Shown: positions 1 to 7,725, counted from the first letter of the stretch. The stretch: 47,983 nt of DNA from Candidatus Ruminimicrobiellum bubulum (GCA_017651625.1 JAGCCP010000020.1:1-47983); one strand, 5' to 3'. Numbers and translations are program-made. The notes: a model not told the origin generated them from the sequence alone.

Positions 1-284
1 AATCTATAAAAAAATAAAAACATCTAATAAAAAAGAATAAATATATTTAGATAGATTGCGGATCGGAGTCCGCAATGACACAAACATCGGCCTGTCATTC
101 TGAACTTGATTCAGAATCTCGTCGTTCGTTGTCATTCTGAACTTGATTCAGAATCTATAAAAAAATAAAAACATCTAATAAAAAAGAATAAATATATTTA
201 GATAGATTGCGGATCGGAGTCCGCAATGACACAAACATCGGCCTGTCATTCTGAACTTGATTCAGAATCTATAAAAAAATAAAA
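1..284. repeat. Duplicated hairpin-repeat block
   Basis: Bases 1-119 recur almost exactly at 152-270 (offset 151), and a third copy of the first ~19 bases starts at 266. Each unit carries a plus-oriented hairpin (55-76 and 206-227; arms ATTGCGGA/TCCGCAAT, loop TCGGAG) and a minus-oriented one (93-119 and 244-270; arms ATTCTGAA/TTCAGAAT around CTTGA). An extra minus-oriented hairpin copy sits at 130-156. On its own strand every hairpin reads AGAT-stem-loop-stem-ATGACA. No gene is visible in this stretch. Confidence 0.9.
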
Positions 285-295
285 TACCTTGTATT

Positions 296-586
296 ATGAA
301 ACAATATTATGTTTATATACTATTTAGCAATAAAAACGGAACTTTATATATAGGAGTAACTAATAATTTAATAAAAAGAGTATATGAACATAAAAATGAA
401 TTTGTTAAAGGTTTTACAGAAAAATATAAAGTTGATAAACTTGGATATTTTGAAAAATATAATAGTATAGAAGAAGCAATAAAAAGAGAAAAACAGTTGA
501 AAAATTGGAAACGAGAATGGAAAATTTCTCTCATAGAACAAAACAATAGAGATTGGGAAGATTTATACTATTCGTTAATAGGATGA
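296..586 (+). CDS. GIY-YIG domain nuclease (UPF0213-like, single domain)
   Basis: A 96-residue protein that is essentially one GIY-YIG domain. Residues V6-Y7-I8 and Y18-I19-G20 form the two halves of the signature. R28 in LIKRVYEH is the likely catalytic arginine, and a downstream Glu (EEAIKREKQLK region) would complete the metal site. Small stand-alone members of this family are common in bacteria and mostly uncharacterised; the fold belongs to structure- or site-specific DNA endonucleases. No convincing Shine-Dalgarno sequence precedes the ATG. The gene lies between hairpin repeats ending at 270 and starting at 605, which suggests, without proving, a link to those repeats. The family call is secure; the substrate is unknown. 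Confidence 0.85.
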   Translation: MKQYYVYILFSNKNGTLYIGVTNNLIKRVYEHKNEFVKGFTEKYKVDKLGYFEKYNSIEEAIKREKQLKNWKREWKISLIEQNNRDWEDLYYSLIG

Positions 587-600
587 GGTTTTATTATTTT

Positions 601-630
601 ATAGATTCCGTGTCGTAGCACGGAATGACA
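601..630 (+). repeat. Covarying hairpin repeat, AGAT..ATGACA family
   Basis: Arms ATTCCGTG (605-612) and CACGGAAT (619-626) enclose the loop TCGTAG and are followed by GACA. The ends and loop match the hairpins at 55-76 (loop TCGGAG), but the stem sequence differs and the changes are compensated on both sides. Confidence 0.8.
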
Positions 631-666
631 TCTCTTGTGGTATCATAAATTTATACTCAATTTTTT

Positions 667-695
667 TTGCAAAATTGTAATATATAATCTATAAT
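667..695 (+). promoter_or_regulatory. Sigma70-type promoter for the AsmA-like gene
   Basis: TTGCAA at 667-672, 17-base spacer, TATAAT at 690-695, about 45 bases before the ATG at 741. Confidence 0.55.
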
Positions 696-740
696 TATCA
701 GTTGATATTATTTTTATATTTTATTTTTTAGGACATTATC

Positions 741-3482
741 ATGAAAAAATTAAAAATTTTGTTGGTTTCGTTGGTAGGTTTGGTTGTAGTATTATCTATT
801 GCTGCCGTTATAGCAATAAAAACGTTATTGCCGGAAGACAAGGTCAAAACTCTTGTTACGGATTATGCAAGAAACAATCTTAACAGAGAAGTTACTTTCG
901 ATAAACTTTCATTTAAATTTATCGGTATAGATTTAAAGAACTTTAAAATGTCGGAAAGATCCACTCTTAACGACGGAATATTTATAAAAGCAGACGATTT
1001 TATAGTAAAAGTTTCACCGCTTCCGTTACTTGCAAAGAAAATAAAAATCAGTAGAATTTTGTTGGATTCCATAGATATAAACATAACAAAAGATGAAAAC
1101 GGACTTTTCAATTTTGACGATATAATAAAATCGTTCCAAAGTGAAGAACCTCAACAAGAACAAAAACCGGAAGAGAACAAAAGTTCGTCATCAAGTTCGT
1201 TCGATTTGAACATACATCATTTCGATATAAAAAATGCAAACATAACTTATATAGACAAAACATCGAATTTGGATGCAAGTATTAAAAACTTTAACTTAAA
1301 AACAAAAGATTTTTCGTTAGATGATATATTCGGTTGTGAAACTTCTTTTGATTTGGCGGTAAAACAAAACAAACTCGATATTGCTTTACCGTTAAGCGCA
1401 AAATTTAAAACAAATTTAAACAATTTCGATATGGATAAATTGTATTTAGATGTTGAAACTTTCGAAACGGATTTTAATAATGCAACAATAAGCTTGCAAG
1501 GTAAAATAGAAAATATAAATGCTCCTAAAATAGATTGTAACCTTATATTGAAAAATATCGATGACCAAACATTCAAAGATTTCTTTGATTGTAAAACAAA
1601 ATTTGAAGCGGATGAAATAACATTTAAAACAAAATCCACAATAAACATTTCATCGATGAACGCGGATATCGAAAGTTTAAGTTTGGTGTTACCGAACTCA
1701 AATGCGGATTTGGCAGGTACGATAGATTGGGGCAAACAAGATGTGGAATATAACTTAAAACTCGATCTTAATTTGCTTATAGATAACTTTGCAAAACTTA
1801 TTCCGGAGTACAATTTAACAGGAAGATTAAAAACAAATGTGGAAGCAACACAAAACTTTTGTGAAGGAACGTTTGCTTTCGAAAACATTTCTTCCGATTC
1901 AAATTTCGGTAAAGTTTCAAACTTAAATGCAGATATTTACTTGAAAGCGGAAAATCCCACACCTTTATATAAAGCGGATTTTTCCACGCTCGATATAGAA
2001 TCTCTTGTTTTTAATATTAAGCAATTATCTTTAAAGTATAACGATGCGGAAATTTCCGCAGTGGGGGAACTTACAAAACAGTTAAGATCCGCACTTACAT
2101 TGAACTTAAAATCTAAAAATATTACCGACAGCACATTTAAAAGTTTTTATAAGAGTCCCGTAAAATTTATAGTTCCTACACTCGATATCGACACAATTTT
2201 AAGTTTTAACTTAAATACAAAATCAGCAGACATAACAAAATTAAATATTAAAATTCCCGATTCTTCCGCAAATGTTACAGGATTGCTTAACTGGAAGAAC
2301 GAAAAGAATTTTGTTTATAATTTGGCATTAAACCTTAACTTGTTGTTAGATAACATTGCAAAGAATTTCCCTGAATATAAAATGAAAGGTAAAATCGTTT
2401 CCGATGCAAAAGTTTCCAACAACGATTTTTCCGGAAATTTAAATTGTTCCAATGTATCTTTTGAATATTTACCGATGGCTACCGTTTCAAAACTTAATAT
2501 AGATGCGGTTGCAAAATCTAAAAAGAACATAGTAATAAAAGCAATTAACGGTATATTTAACGACGGAAAATTTGAAGGTAACGGTTCTTTAATAAATAAA
2601 GATATAAAGTTAAACTTCAATATGGACAAACTGAAAATTGTTGAAGATACAAAAGCAGACAACAAAAAAGAAACCAAAAAAGAAGAAAAGAAAACAACAA
2701 CATCTTCATCTTCTTCATCATCTTCGGATTTTAATTACAACATTTATACCGATATAACAATAAACGAGATAAATGTTCCTTACTTGGTAAGCAAGAAAGC
2801 TACATTGAAAACCGCTCTAAAAACCGTAACAAGCACATGTAAAAAAACTAACGGAACATTTGCTTTAAATATCGGTGCGGGAACAATTTCCAATGTTAAC
2901 AAATTAACCGAAAACAAAATCGCTAAAACATTCTTGTTATTATTTAATATTGTAAACAACAACAGAACCGAAGAAACGAAAGCCAACAGTAAAAATGATA
3001 TAAGTTTTCAAAATATTGCATGTGATGTATTGTTTACCGACGGTGTAATAAAAACAAACGATGTTTCAATAAAAATTCCTACAGCAAAGATTATTGCCAG
3101 CGGAACGGTAGATATGAAAACCGAAGCATTAAACCTTTCGGTAACTGCCGGTGATTATACAGGAATGAAAATTAAAGGAACAATGTCCGATCCGAAAGTT
3201 TCTTATGATGTTGCCGCAGCGGTAGTAAGTGCTTTAGGTGACAAAAACGTTACAAATGCTTTAATGGGATTGTTCGGTAAATCCAACAAGAAAGAAGAAA
3301 CGAAACAACAAGAAACAACACAAGAATCCGCAACACAAGAAACAACAACATCCGCACAACAGGAAACAGCAACACAGCAGGAAACACAAGCGGTTGCACA
3401 AGAAGAGACAAAACAAGAAACTGTTCAAGAAACTAAACAGGAAGAAGTAAAGACGGAAGAAAACAGTAACGAAAGCTTATAG
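741..3482 (+). CDS. AsmA-family envelope protein
   Basis: A 913-residue protein with one N-terminal hydrophobic segment (about residues 7-28). A long stretch of alternating beta-strand-like repeats follows (DLxLxLLLDNxAKxxPEY occurs twice, around residues 345 and 530), and the C-terminal part resembles AsmA_2 (GTVDMKTEALNLSVTA..KIKGTMSDPKVSYD). AsmA-type proteins are inner-membrane-anchored periplasmic proteins thought to help lipid transport or outer-membrane assembly. Two serine-rich linkers (near 145 and 655) separate blocks. The last ~60 residues are a Q/E/T-rich low-complexity tail, unusual for the family. The gene appears monocistronic, with a promoter at 667-695 and a terminator at 3512-3546. 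The general family is fairly certain; substrate and partners are not visible. Confidence 0.75.
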   Translation: MKKLKILLVSLVGLVVVLSIAAVIAIKTLLPEDKVKTLVTDYARNNLNREVTFDKLSFKFIGIDLKNFKMSERSTLNDGIFIKADDFIVKVSPLPLLAKKIKISRILLDSIDINITKDENGLFNFDDIIKSFQSEEPQQEQKPEENKSSSSSSFDLNIHHFDIKNANITYIDKTSNLDASIKNFNLKTKDFSLDDIFGCETSFDLAVKQNKLDIALPLSAKFKTNLNNFDMDKLYLDVETFETDFNNATISLQGKIENINAPKIDCNLILKNIDDQTFKDFFDCKTKFEADEITFKTKSTINISSMNADIESLSLVLPNSNADLAGTIDWGKQDVEYNLKLDLNLLIDNFAKLIPEYNLTGRLKTNVEATQNFCEGTFAFENISSDSNFGKVSNLNADIYLKAENPTPLYKADFSTLDIESLVFNIKQLSLKYNDAEISAVGELTKQLRSALTLNLKSKNITDSTFKSFYKSPVKFIVPTLDIDTILSFNLNTKSADITKLNIKIPDSSANVTGLLNWKNEKNFVYNLALNLNLLLDNIAKNFPEYKMKGKIVSDAKVSNNDFSGNLNCSNVSFEYLPMATVSKLNIDAVAKSKKNIVIKAINGIFNDGKFEGNGSLINKDIKLNFNMDKLKIVEDTKADNKKETKKEEKKTTTSSSSSSSSDFNYNIYTDITINEINVPYLVSKKATLKTALKTVTSTCKKTNGTFALNIGAGTISNVNKLTENKIAKTFLLLFNIVNNNRTEETKANSKNDISFQNIACDVLFTDGVIKTNDVSIKIPTAKIIASGTVDMKTEALNLSVTAGDYTGMKIKGTMSDPKVSYDVAAAVVSALGDKNVTNALMGLFGKSNKKEETKQQETTQESATQETTTSAQQETATQQETQAVAQEETKQETVQETKQEEVKTEENSNESL

Positions 3483-3511
3483 CTTACAGCTTAAAGTTTA
3501 TAGTTTAAAGT
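3474..3511 (+). repeat. Degenerate short-word array at the asmA-like stop codon
   Basis: Successive variants of AGCTTATAG / AGCTTACAG / CTTAAAG / TTTATAG / TTTAAAG run from the last codons of the AsmA-like gene through its TAG stop (3480-3482) up to the terminator. Confidence 0.5.
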
Positions 3512-3546
3512 AAAAAACGGGGGAGAAACCTTCCCCGTTTTATTAT
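3512..3546 (+). terminator. Intrinsic terminator after the AsmA-like gene
   Basis: AAAACGGGG pairs with CCCCGTTTT around a GA-rich loop, followed by TATT. It closes the 741-3482 unit. Confidence 0.8.
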
Positions 3547-3575
3547 TTAAGGTTGCTATATGTCATGTAAAAGAA

Positions 3576-3643
3576 AGCGAAACGATTGGTACTCGATTGA
3601 GACAAATACGAAATTAGAATTTAAAAGATAAATCCGTTTCGCT
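3576..3643 (-). other. Long-loop inverted repeat beyond the PorV-like gene
   Basis: AGCGAAACG (3576-3584) and CGTTTCGCT (3635-3643) are perfect complements separated by 50 bases, just downstream of the minus-strand gene ending at 3659. On the minus strand the second arm is followed by TTTCTTTT, so this may be its terminator. The long loop makes this tentative. Confidence 0.3.
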
Positions 3644-3658
3644 GAAGAGCATTATCGT

Positions 3659-4588
3659 TTAGTTGAACCTAAACGACAATGCTATGAAATGTGAGCCGTA
3701 ACTTTCTTCTATTTCGAACGGCAATTCAAAAGCATAATCTATTACTAATATTGAATCGTTCAAGAATGTAAATTCATATCCGAAACCGACATTAAACGCC
3801 TCCTCTCTTCCGCCGAGTCTTATTCCCAACTTATCATCCAATATGTAACTTTCCACACCGATTCTGAATTTTGCTTCATCATCTATGAAGATTATATCCA
3901 AATCCGCCGTAAATGTAGGTATGTTTACATACGGTAACAATTCACTGAAATATCCTATACCCAACACATTCATGTTACTTACACTGTCTTTTTCTTCGTA
4001 ACCGATATCAGGTGTGGTTAAATATTTACTGCTGAAACCTAATCTTAACCCGTTCTCAAATGTTGCAAGTATACCGATATCACCCGTTATTACTCCTTTG
4101 CTGTTTGCAAGATCTTTATCTTCTTCATCAAAATTTATTTCTTGTCTTAAATATTTTAAGTTCAAACCGGCAGACAAGTTAACATAATAATCGTCTATTC
4201 CGGTAATATCGTTTATCTTTCTTGCATAACCTAAATTGAATGTATCGTATCTTGCAAGAGCAGGTGTTCCGAGTGACGACCATGCAAAAGATACCGCTCC
4301 CCACTCATCTGCTATAGGATATACTGCACCCAAATAGTTTGCACTTATTTCCACTCCGTCAAGACCGGTAAACAGTCTTGAACCCATAAGTGTTACTTCT
4401 TTCTGTACACAGTTTGCTATACCTGCAATATTATACAAAGGTGCATTAGCATCGTTTACTACCGCGGTAAATGCTCCGCCCATACCTAACGCTCTTACTC
4501 CCCAATAGGTATCTTCAAAGGCCGCAAACACAGTTTGTGCCGATACCAACAATATTAAGAATGATAAAACTAAAAATACTTTTTTCAA
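3659..4588 (-). CDS. PorV/UPF0164-like outer-membrane beta-barrel protein
   Basis: A 309-residue protein with a signal peptide (MKKVFLVLSFLILLVSAQTVFA). The mature N-terminus, ..WGVRALGMGGAFTAVVNDANAPLYNIAGIA, is the typical PorV/UPF0164/FadL-like opening. Alternating amphipathic strands follow, ending in aromatic HFIALSFRFN, a plausible C-terminal barrel strand. In Bacteroidetes, PorV shuttles type IX cargo; other relatives are of unknown function. The start is a TTG preceded by GAGGTG, so initiation is probably weaker than from ATG. Upstream on the same strand (4761-5909) is a secreted protein with a FlgD/T9SS-like C-terminal domain, separated by a 170-base repeat-rich gap. The barrel call is solid; membership in a secretion system is inference. 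Confidence 0.7.
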   Translation of the reverse strand: MKKVFLVLSFLILLVSAQTVFAAFEDTYWGVRALGMGGAFTAVVNDANAPLYNIAGIANCVQKEVTLMGSRLFTGLDGVEISANYLGAVYPIADEWGAVSFAWSSLGTPALARYDTFNLGYARKINDITGIDDYYVNLSAGLNLKYLRQEINFDEEDKDLANSKGVITGDIGILATFENGLRLGFSSKYLTTPDIGYEEKDSVSNMNVLGIGYFSELLPYVNIPTFTADLDIIFIDDEAKFRIGVESYILDDKLGIRLGGREEAFNVGFGYEFTFLNDSILVIDYAFELPFEIEESYGSHFIALSFRFN

Positions 4589-4613
4589 AAAAACACCTCG
4601 TGTTTTTTGGCTT

Positions 4614-4737
4614 AAAGGGTGAACGGGTGAATGGCTTAAAGGTTTTAACTGCGAGATCCCGTATCAAGTACGGGATGACAAACTTTTCACCCTTTCACCA
4701 ACGAATTGTAAAACAATTCGTGTTCACCTTTTCACCT
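4614..4737. repeat. Repeat mosaic between the CTD protein and the PorV-like gene
   Basis: GGGTGAACGGGTGAATGG (4618-4635) is answered by the inverted words TTCACCCTTTCACC (about 4685-4699) and TTCACCTTTTCACC (about 4723-4736). Nested between them are an AGAT..ATGACA hairpin (4656-4676; arms ATCCCGTA/TACGGGAT, loop TCAAG) and a triloop hairpin (4701-4721; ACGAATTGT-AAA-ACAATTCGT). No gene is visible here. Confidence 0.7.
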
Positions 4738-4764
4738 GTAAAAATTGCTGAAAGCAATTTTTAC
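4738..4764 (-). repeat. Triloop hairpin overlapping a stop codon
   Basis: A 12-bp stem, GTAAAAATTGCT/AGCAATTTTTAC, with a three-base loop. Read on the minus strand, the TAA stop of the gene ending at 4761 lies at the 5' edge of the stem. Confidence 0.7.
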
Positions 4765-5909
4765 TTAACAAATGCAATCGTTCCGCTGATAAGTTTACCT
4801 TTAACTTTTATCTGGTAAACATAAATACCGCTGGCGGCGTAATCGCCGTTATCTTTCTTACCGTCCCACTTAAATCCGTCCGCGTCGCCGGAATTAATTT
4901 CTCTAACCTTTTTACCGCCGGTAGTGTAAATTTTAACACTGTCGCCTTGTTGTAATCCGTTAAATCTGAATACATCTCTGCCTTTAACAACAACTCTCTT
5001 TTTCGGTCTGTAACTTGTATCTTCTTCTTTAACCTTTTCGAATATACCGTAATAACCTAAAGCGCTGATGTTTGCTATAACGGTTTTGTTTTGTAAATCT
5101 GTTTTGCTTATAGGTATATTGGTATTCCAATCGTCCGAATCTTGTTTCTTGTACTTTAATACAAAATTGTTGGATGTCGGATTAAGACCGTAATAAAATG
5201 TTGCTTTTATTGCCGACTGAATTTCTATGTTGTCCGGTATGGAATAAACCTGATACAATGCCGCCATTTGTTCCGTAGACGAAATATAATCTTCTATCGG
5301 TAACTGCTTAATTATTATTTGTGCATCGTTGCTTAAAGCACCTGCAGGAATTTCCAACTTGGTACTGTCGTACTGTTGGTTACCGGAACCGAATTCAATA
5401 ACACTGCCGGCAGATGCGGTAACATCTTTTGTTACGGTATCTGTAAGTTTGGCATGTTGAGATTCTGTTCCCGACGGGAACGTGACGGTTTTAATAATTG
5501 TGCCTTGCTCGTCACGGAAATCTATAACTATTTGATAATCTATATCTGTAGAAGATTCCAATAAGTCGGGCAACTGTATAAAGAATTCTTCGTTGTTTTT
5601 AATTGTAACACCTTCACCGGGCGGTTCTTGTTCAACACTACCGCCGTCGACGGAATAATTTATTCTTGCGGTTGCTGTGGAATCGGAATAGTCACCGAAA
5701 TCCACGGATATTTTTGCATTTAATATCCTGTCTATCGACGATACCGTTTCTATTGCCGTGTGAGTTATTTTAGGAACTATAACACTACCACCGAAACTTG
5801 CATAAGCGCATAATACCTTTAATGGTTCTGCATAAAGATATACAGAAACAATAAACACAACTATTAAAGATAATAAACCTGCAATTCTTTTTTTCATAAA
5901 TTTTTGCAC
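4761..5909 (-). CDS. Secreted protein with FlgD/T9SS-like C-terminal domain
   Basis: 382 residues. An N-terminal hydrophobic signal (MKKRIAGLLSLIVVFIVSVYLYA) is followed by a mostly beta-rich middle with no recognised catalytic motif. The last ~70 residues (VFRFNGLQQGDSVKIYTTGG .. GFKWDGKKDNGDYAASGIYV .. GTIAFVK) match the FlgD immunoglobulin-like / T9SS type A sorting-domain pattern. In T9SS organisms such domains target proteins to the surface. The open frame starts with GTG at 5909, with ATG four codons later (5897); neither has a good Shine-Dalgarno sequence, so the start is uncertain. It lies between two secreted paralogs upstream and a PorV-like barrel downstream on the same strand. The domain call is good; the function of the rest is unknown. 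Confidence 0.7.
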   Translation of the reverse strand: MQKFMKKRIAGLLSLIVVFIVSVYLYAEPLKVLCAYASFGGSVIVPKITHTAIETVSSIDRILNAKISVDFGDYSDSTATARINYSVDGGSVEQEPPGEGVTIKNNEEFFIQLPDLLESSTDIDYQIVIDFRDEQGTIIKTVTFPSGTESQHAKLTDTVTKDVTASAGSVIEFGSGNQQYDSTKLEIPAGALSNDAQIIIKQLPIEDYISSTEQMAALYQVYSIPDNIEIQSAIKATFYYGLNPTSNNFVLKYKKQDSDDWNTNIPISKTDLQNKTVIANISALGYYGIFEKVKEEDTSYRPKKRVVVKGRDVFRFNGLQQGDSVKIYTTGGKKVREINSGDADGFKWDGKKDNGDYAASGIYVYQIKVKGKLISGTIAFVK

Positions 5910-5916
5910 GACACAA

Positions 5917-5958
5917 ACACCCTATCAGGTTGCTTTAAAGCAACCTGATAGGAGGTGT
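5917..5958. repeat. Perfect 30-bp palindrome with short flanking arms
   Basis: CTATCAGGTTGCTTT (5922-5936) is followed directly by its exact reverse complement (5937-5951). The outer words ACACC (5917-5921) and GGTGT (5954-5958) extend the symmetry after a two-base bulge. It sits between two minus-strand genes and has no T-run, so it is not a standard terminator. Confidence 0.85.
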
Positions 5959-5971
5959 ATATGAAAACTAA

Positions 5972-6721
5972 TTATTCAATTTCAGATACAAAAGTTATAC
6001 TGTTTGTTCCGTAAGTATCTCCACCCAAAACATTTTTAAATTTTGCACCGAAAAACATAACTACAGGTTCTTTAACAAAATCTGGTGCTCCAAAACCAAC
6101 AAAATTTCCTGCACTTGTTGCAACTAATGTATATGATTCTTTTGGAGTATAATTGGAATCATGAACATCTTTAAACCAATAAACGCCATAGGATCCTTCT
6201 CCACTTGGAGGAAATTGTGTAGGTAGTGTTTTAATACCAGTTTTTGCTTCAGAAAGAGGTTTATAGAAAGCTGCAAGTGGAGCAAAGTTTCCATCTCCAT
6301 CTCCACCACCAGAATTTCCTCTTACAAGACCGCTAAATAAGGTTTCTGTACCATCATGTCTCGGTTTATCGTCAGCAACTTTAAATCTAGTATCAGAATT
6401 GTTTTGATTATCTTGATAAACCCAAACTTTTCCGGATGCAGCAGTAATAGTAGATTGTATTAAAGCATAAACATCTGCACATTTAAATTGTTCTGTTGAA
6501 CTACCCAATTCAATTCCTGTTGTATTCCAAGTTATATTTGTTGCTGTACCTCCTGTATAAGTTGAGTTCCAAGTATACAAATCTGCACTAAAACTAATGC
6601 TTCCTCCTGTAAACGTTGCAAGAGCTGTTTTTGGATCACCTTCAGCTGTTGGAGCAGCAAAAGCTGTTCCTGCCATACTTACTAAAGCAAATACTGCTAA
6701 TAAACTAAAAAATTTCTTCAT
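5972..6721 (-). CDS. Secreted protein, paralog of the next gene upstream; function unknown
   Basis: 249 residues with a clear signal peptide (MKKFFSLLAVFALVSMAGTAFA). I do not recognise the family. It aligns by eye over its length with the protein at 6757-7551. Shared features are FSxDLYxW near the start, T(L/E)(L/Y)xGLVR in the middle, (F/Y)APL..K.(L/I)S, and a conserved C-terminus MFFGA(K/N)F..V.GG..YGT..I.FV..IE. The mature protein is rich in G, S, T and aromatics and has no transmembrane segment, so it is probably periplasmic or surface exposed. The start context GGAGGTAGTGAAGTATG is nearly identical to that of its paralog (GGAGGTAGTAAAGTATG), indicating tandem duplication including the ribosome site. 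Confidence 0.65.
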   Translation of the reverse strand: MKKFFSLLAVFALVSMAGTAFAAPTAEGDPKTALATFTGGSISFSADLYTWNSTYTGGTATNITWNTTGIELGSSTEQFKCADVYALIQSTITAASGKVWVYQDNQNNSDTRFKVADDKPRHDGTETLFSGLVRGNSGGGDGDGNFAPLAAFYKPLSEAKTGIKTLPTQFPPSGEGSYGVYWFKDVHDSNYTPKESYTLVATSAGNFVGFGAPDFVKEPVVMFFGAKFKNVLGGDTYGTNSITFVSEIE

Positions 6722-6756
6722 ACTTCACTACCTCCGTCTTTATTTTTATTACAAAA

Positions 6757-7551
6757 TTATTCTATTGATTGAACGAATTTTATTGTTTCTGTTCCGTAAT
6801 GTGAACCACCGGTTACATGGTCAAAGTTTGCACCGAAGAACATAATAACATCTTCGCTTCCTGCATACCAGTTATAAGGATCTACTGTTTGTCCTGACGG
6901 TACACCATAACCTACCCAAACACCGCCGTTTGCACCGCTTGTACCGATAACTTTTGCACTTTCAGGTAATGTTGAAAAATCACTGTCACTGTAATCTGCT
7001 AAAATTCTTGAACCGTTATATGGTTCTTCTGCACTGAAATCTGCAGGTTTTGTTGATTTATAATCAGCATTTGCATCTGATATTTTTTTGCATTTTACAA
7101 ACAACGGAGCATAATCACCGGGTTGATATGTTGCTGTAGCTTCTTTTCTTACAAGACCGTTATAAAGAGTTTTTGTTCCGTCAACTCTTCCGACTTTTGC
7201 TTTATAGTCTCCATCCGTTGTGTTTTTTGTGTACATATAAACGGTTGTTCCTGCCTGTTGAGAAGATAAGTTAGACGAAATTTTTGCAAAAACATCTCCG
7301 GATGCCCATTGTGCTGATGTATTACCGAGAGTAACACCTGACAAATCAAAAGAAATAGACCCAACACCTGTTCCCGTATAAGTTGTGAAATCTTTACCGG
7401 ATTCCCATTCATACAAATCAACGGAAAATGTCATTGCTACAGGGTCAAACGATGCAAATGCAGATTTTATAATGTTTACATCTGCAAAAGCTGATGTTGC
7501 CATGAATACTGTTACCGTCAATACTGTTAATAAACCTAAAAGTTTCTTCAT
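6757..7551 (-). CDS. Secreted protein, first of a paralogous pair; function unknown
   Basis: 264 residues with a signal peptide (MKKLLGLLTVLTVTVFMATSAFA). It is the upstream member of a duplicated pair; the most conserved block is the last ~30 residues (VIMFFGANFDHVTGG..YGTETIKFVQSIE). No enzyme motif or membrane anchor is visible. It is preceded by a strong ribosome site (GGAGG) and, further upstream, by a minus-strand promoter (7805-7833) and a perfect terminator hairpin (7694-7725), so expression may be attenuated. The four minus-strand genes 7551-3659 form one co-directional run ending in the PorV-like barrel. A structural surface component or secreted cargo is possible but unproven. Confidence 0.65.
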   Translation of the reverse strand: MKKLLGLLTVLTVTVFMATSAFADVNIIKSAFASFDPVAMTFSVDLYEWESGKDFTTYTGTGVGSISFDLSGVTLGNTSAQWASGDVFAKISSNLSSQQAGTTVYMYTKNTTDGDYKAKVGRVDGTKTLYNGLVRKEATATYQPGDYAPLFVKCKKISDANADYKSTKPADFSAEEPYNGSRILADYSDSDFSTLPESAKVIGTSGANGGVWVGYGVPSGQTVDPYNWYAGSEDVIMFFGANFDHVTGGSHYGTETIKFVQSIE

Positions 7552-7693
7552 ACTTTACTACCTCCATACTTACTTTTTTTCTTTTTTACGACGACCGTCT
7601 CCAAAACTTTACTGCAAAAATTTGTTCCTGCCTCCTTAAAAAACTTTTTTACACCTCCTGTAATAAATATATTTAACTCCAAAAATTAAAAAT

Positions 7694-7725
7694 AAAAAAA
7701 GCACATAAATTTAAAATTTATGTGC
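7694..7725 (-). terminator. Perfect terminator hairpin between promoter and gene
   Basis: GCACATAAATTT (7701-7712) and AAATTTATGTGC (7714-7725) are exact complements. On the minus strand the stem is followed at once by seven T (7700-7694). It lies about 105 bases after the predicted start of transcription from 7805-7833 and about 143 bases before the gene starting at 7551. It would end a short RNA or act as an attenuator. Confidence 0.75.

Noticed and set aside
1-284. Possible CRISPR array at the left edge
   Set aside because: Only two long units plus a fragment, with the spacing itself duplicated; there are no regular short repeats with unique spacers and no cas genes nearby.
1247-1888. Minus-strand 213-codon open frame inside the AsmA-like gene
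   Set aside because: It is a shadow of the plus-strand gene, produced by A/T-rich codon use, and lacks a ribosome site or recognisable domain.
4471-4818. Plus-strand 115-codon open frame
   Set aside because: It lies antisense over the PorV-like gene and the repeat mosaic; its translation reflects repeats and shows no domain.
5961-6014. Plus-strand 17-codon ORF with an ideal AGGAGGTG ribosome site
   Set aside because: It is antisense to the end of a real gene, and the apparent ribosome site is formed by the flank of the 30-bp palindrome; no independent support.
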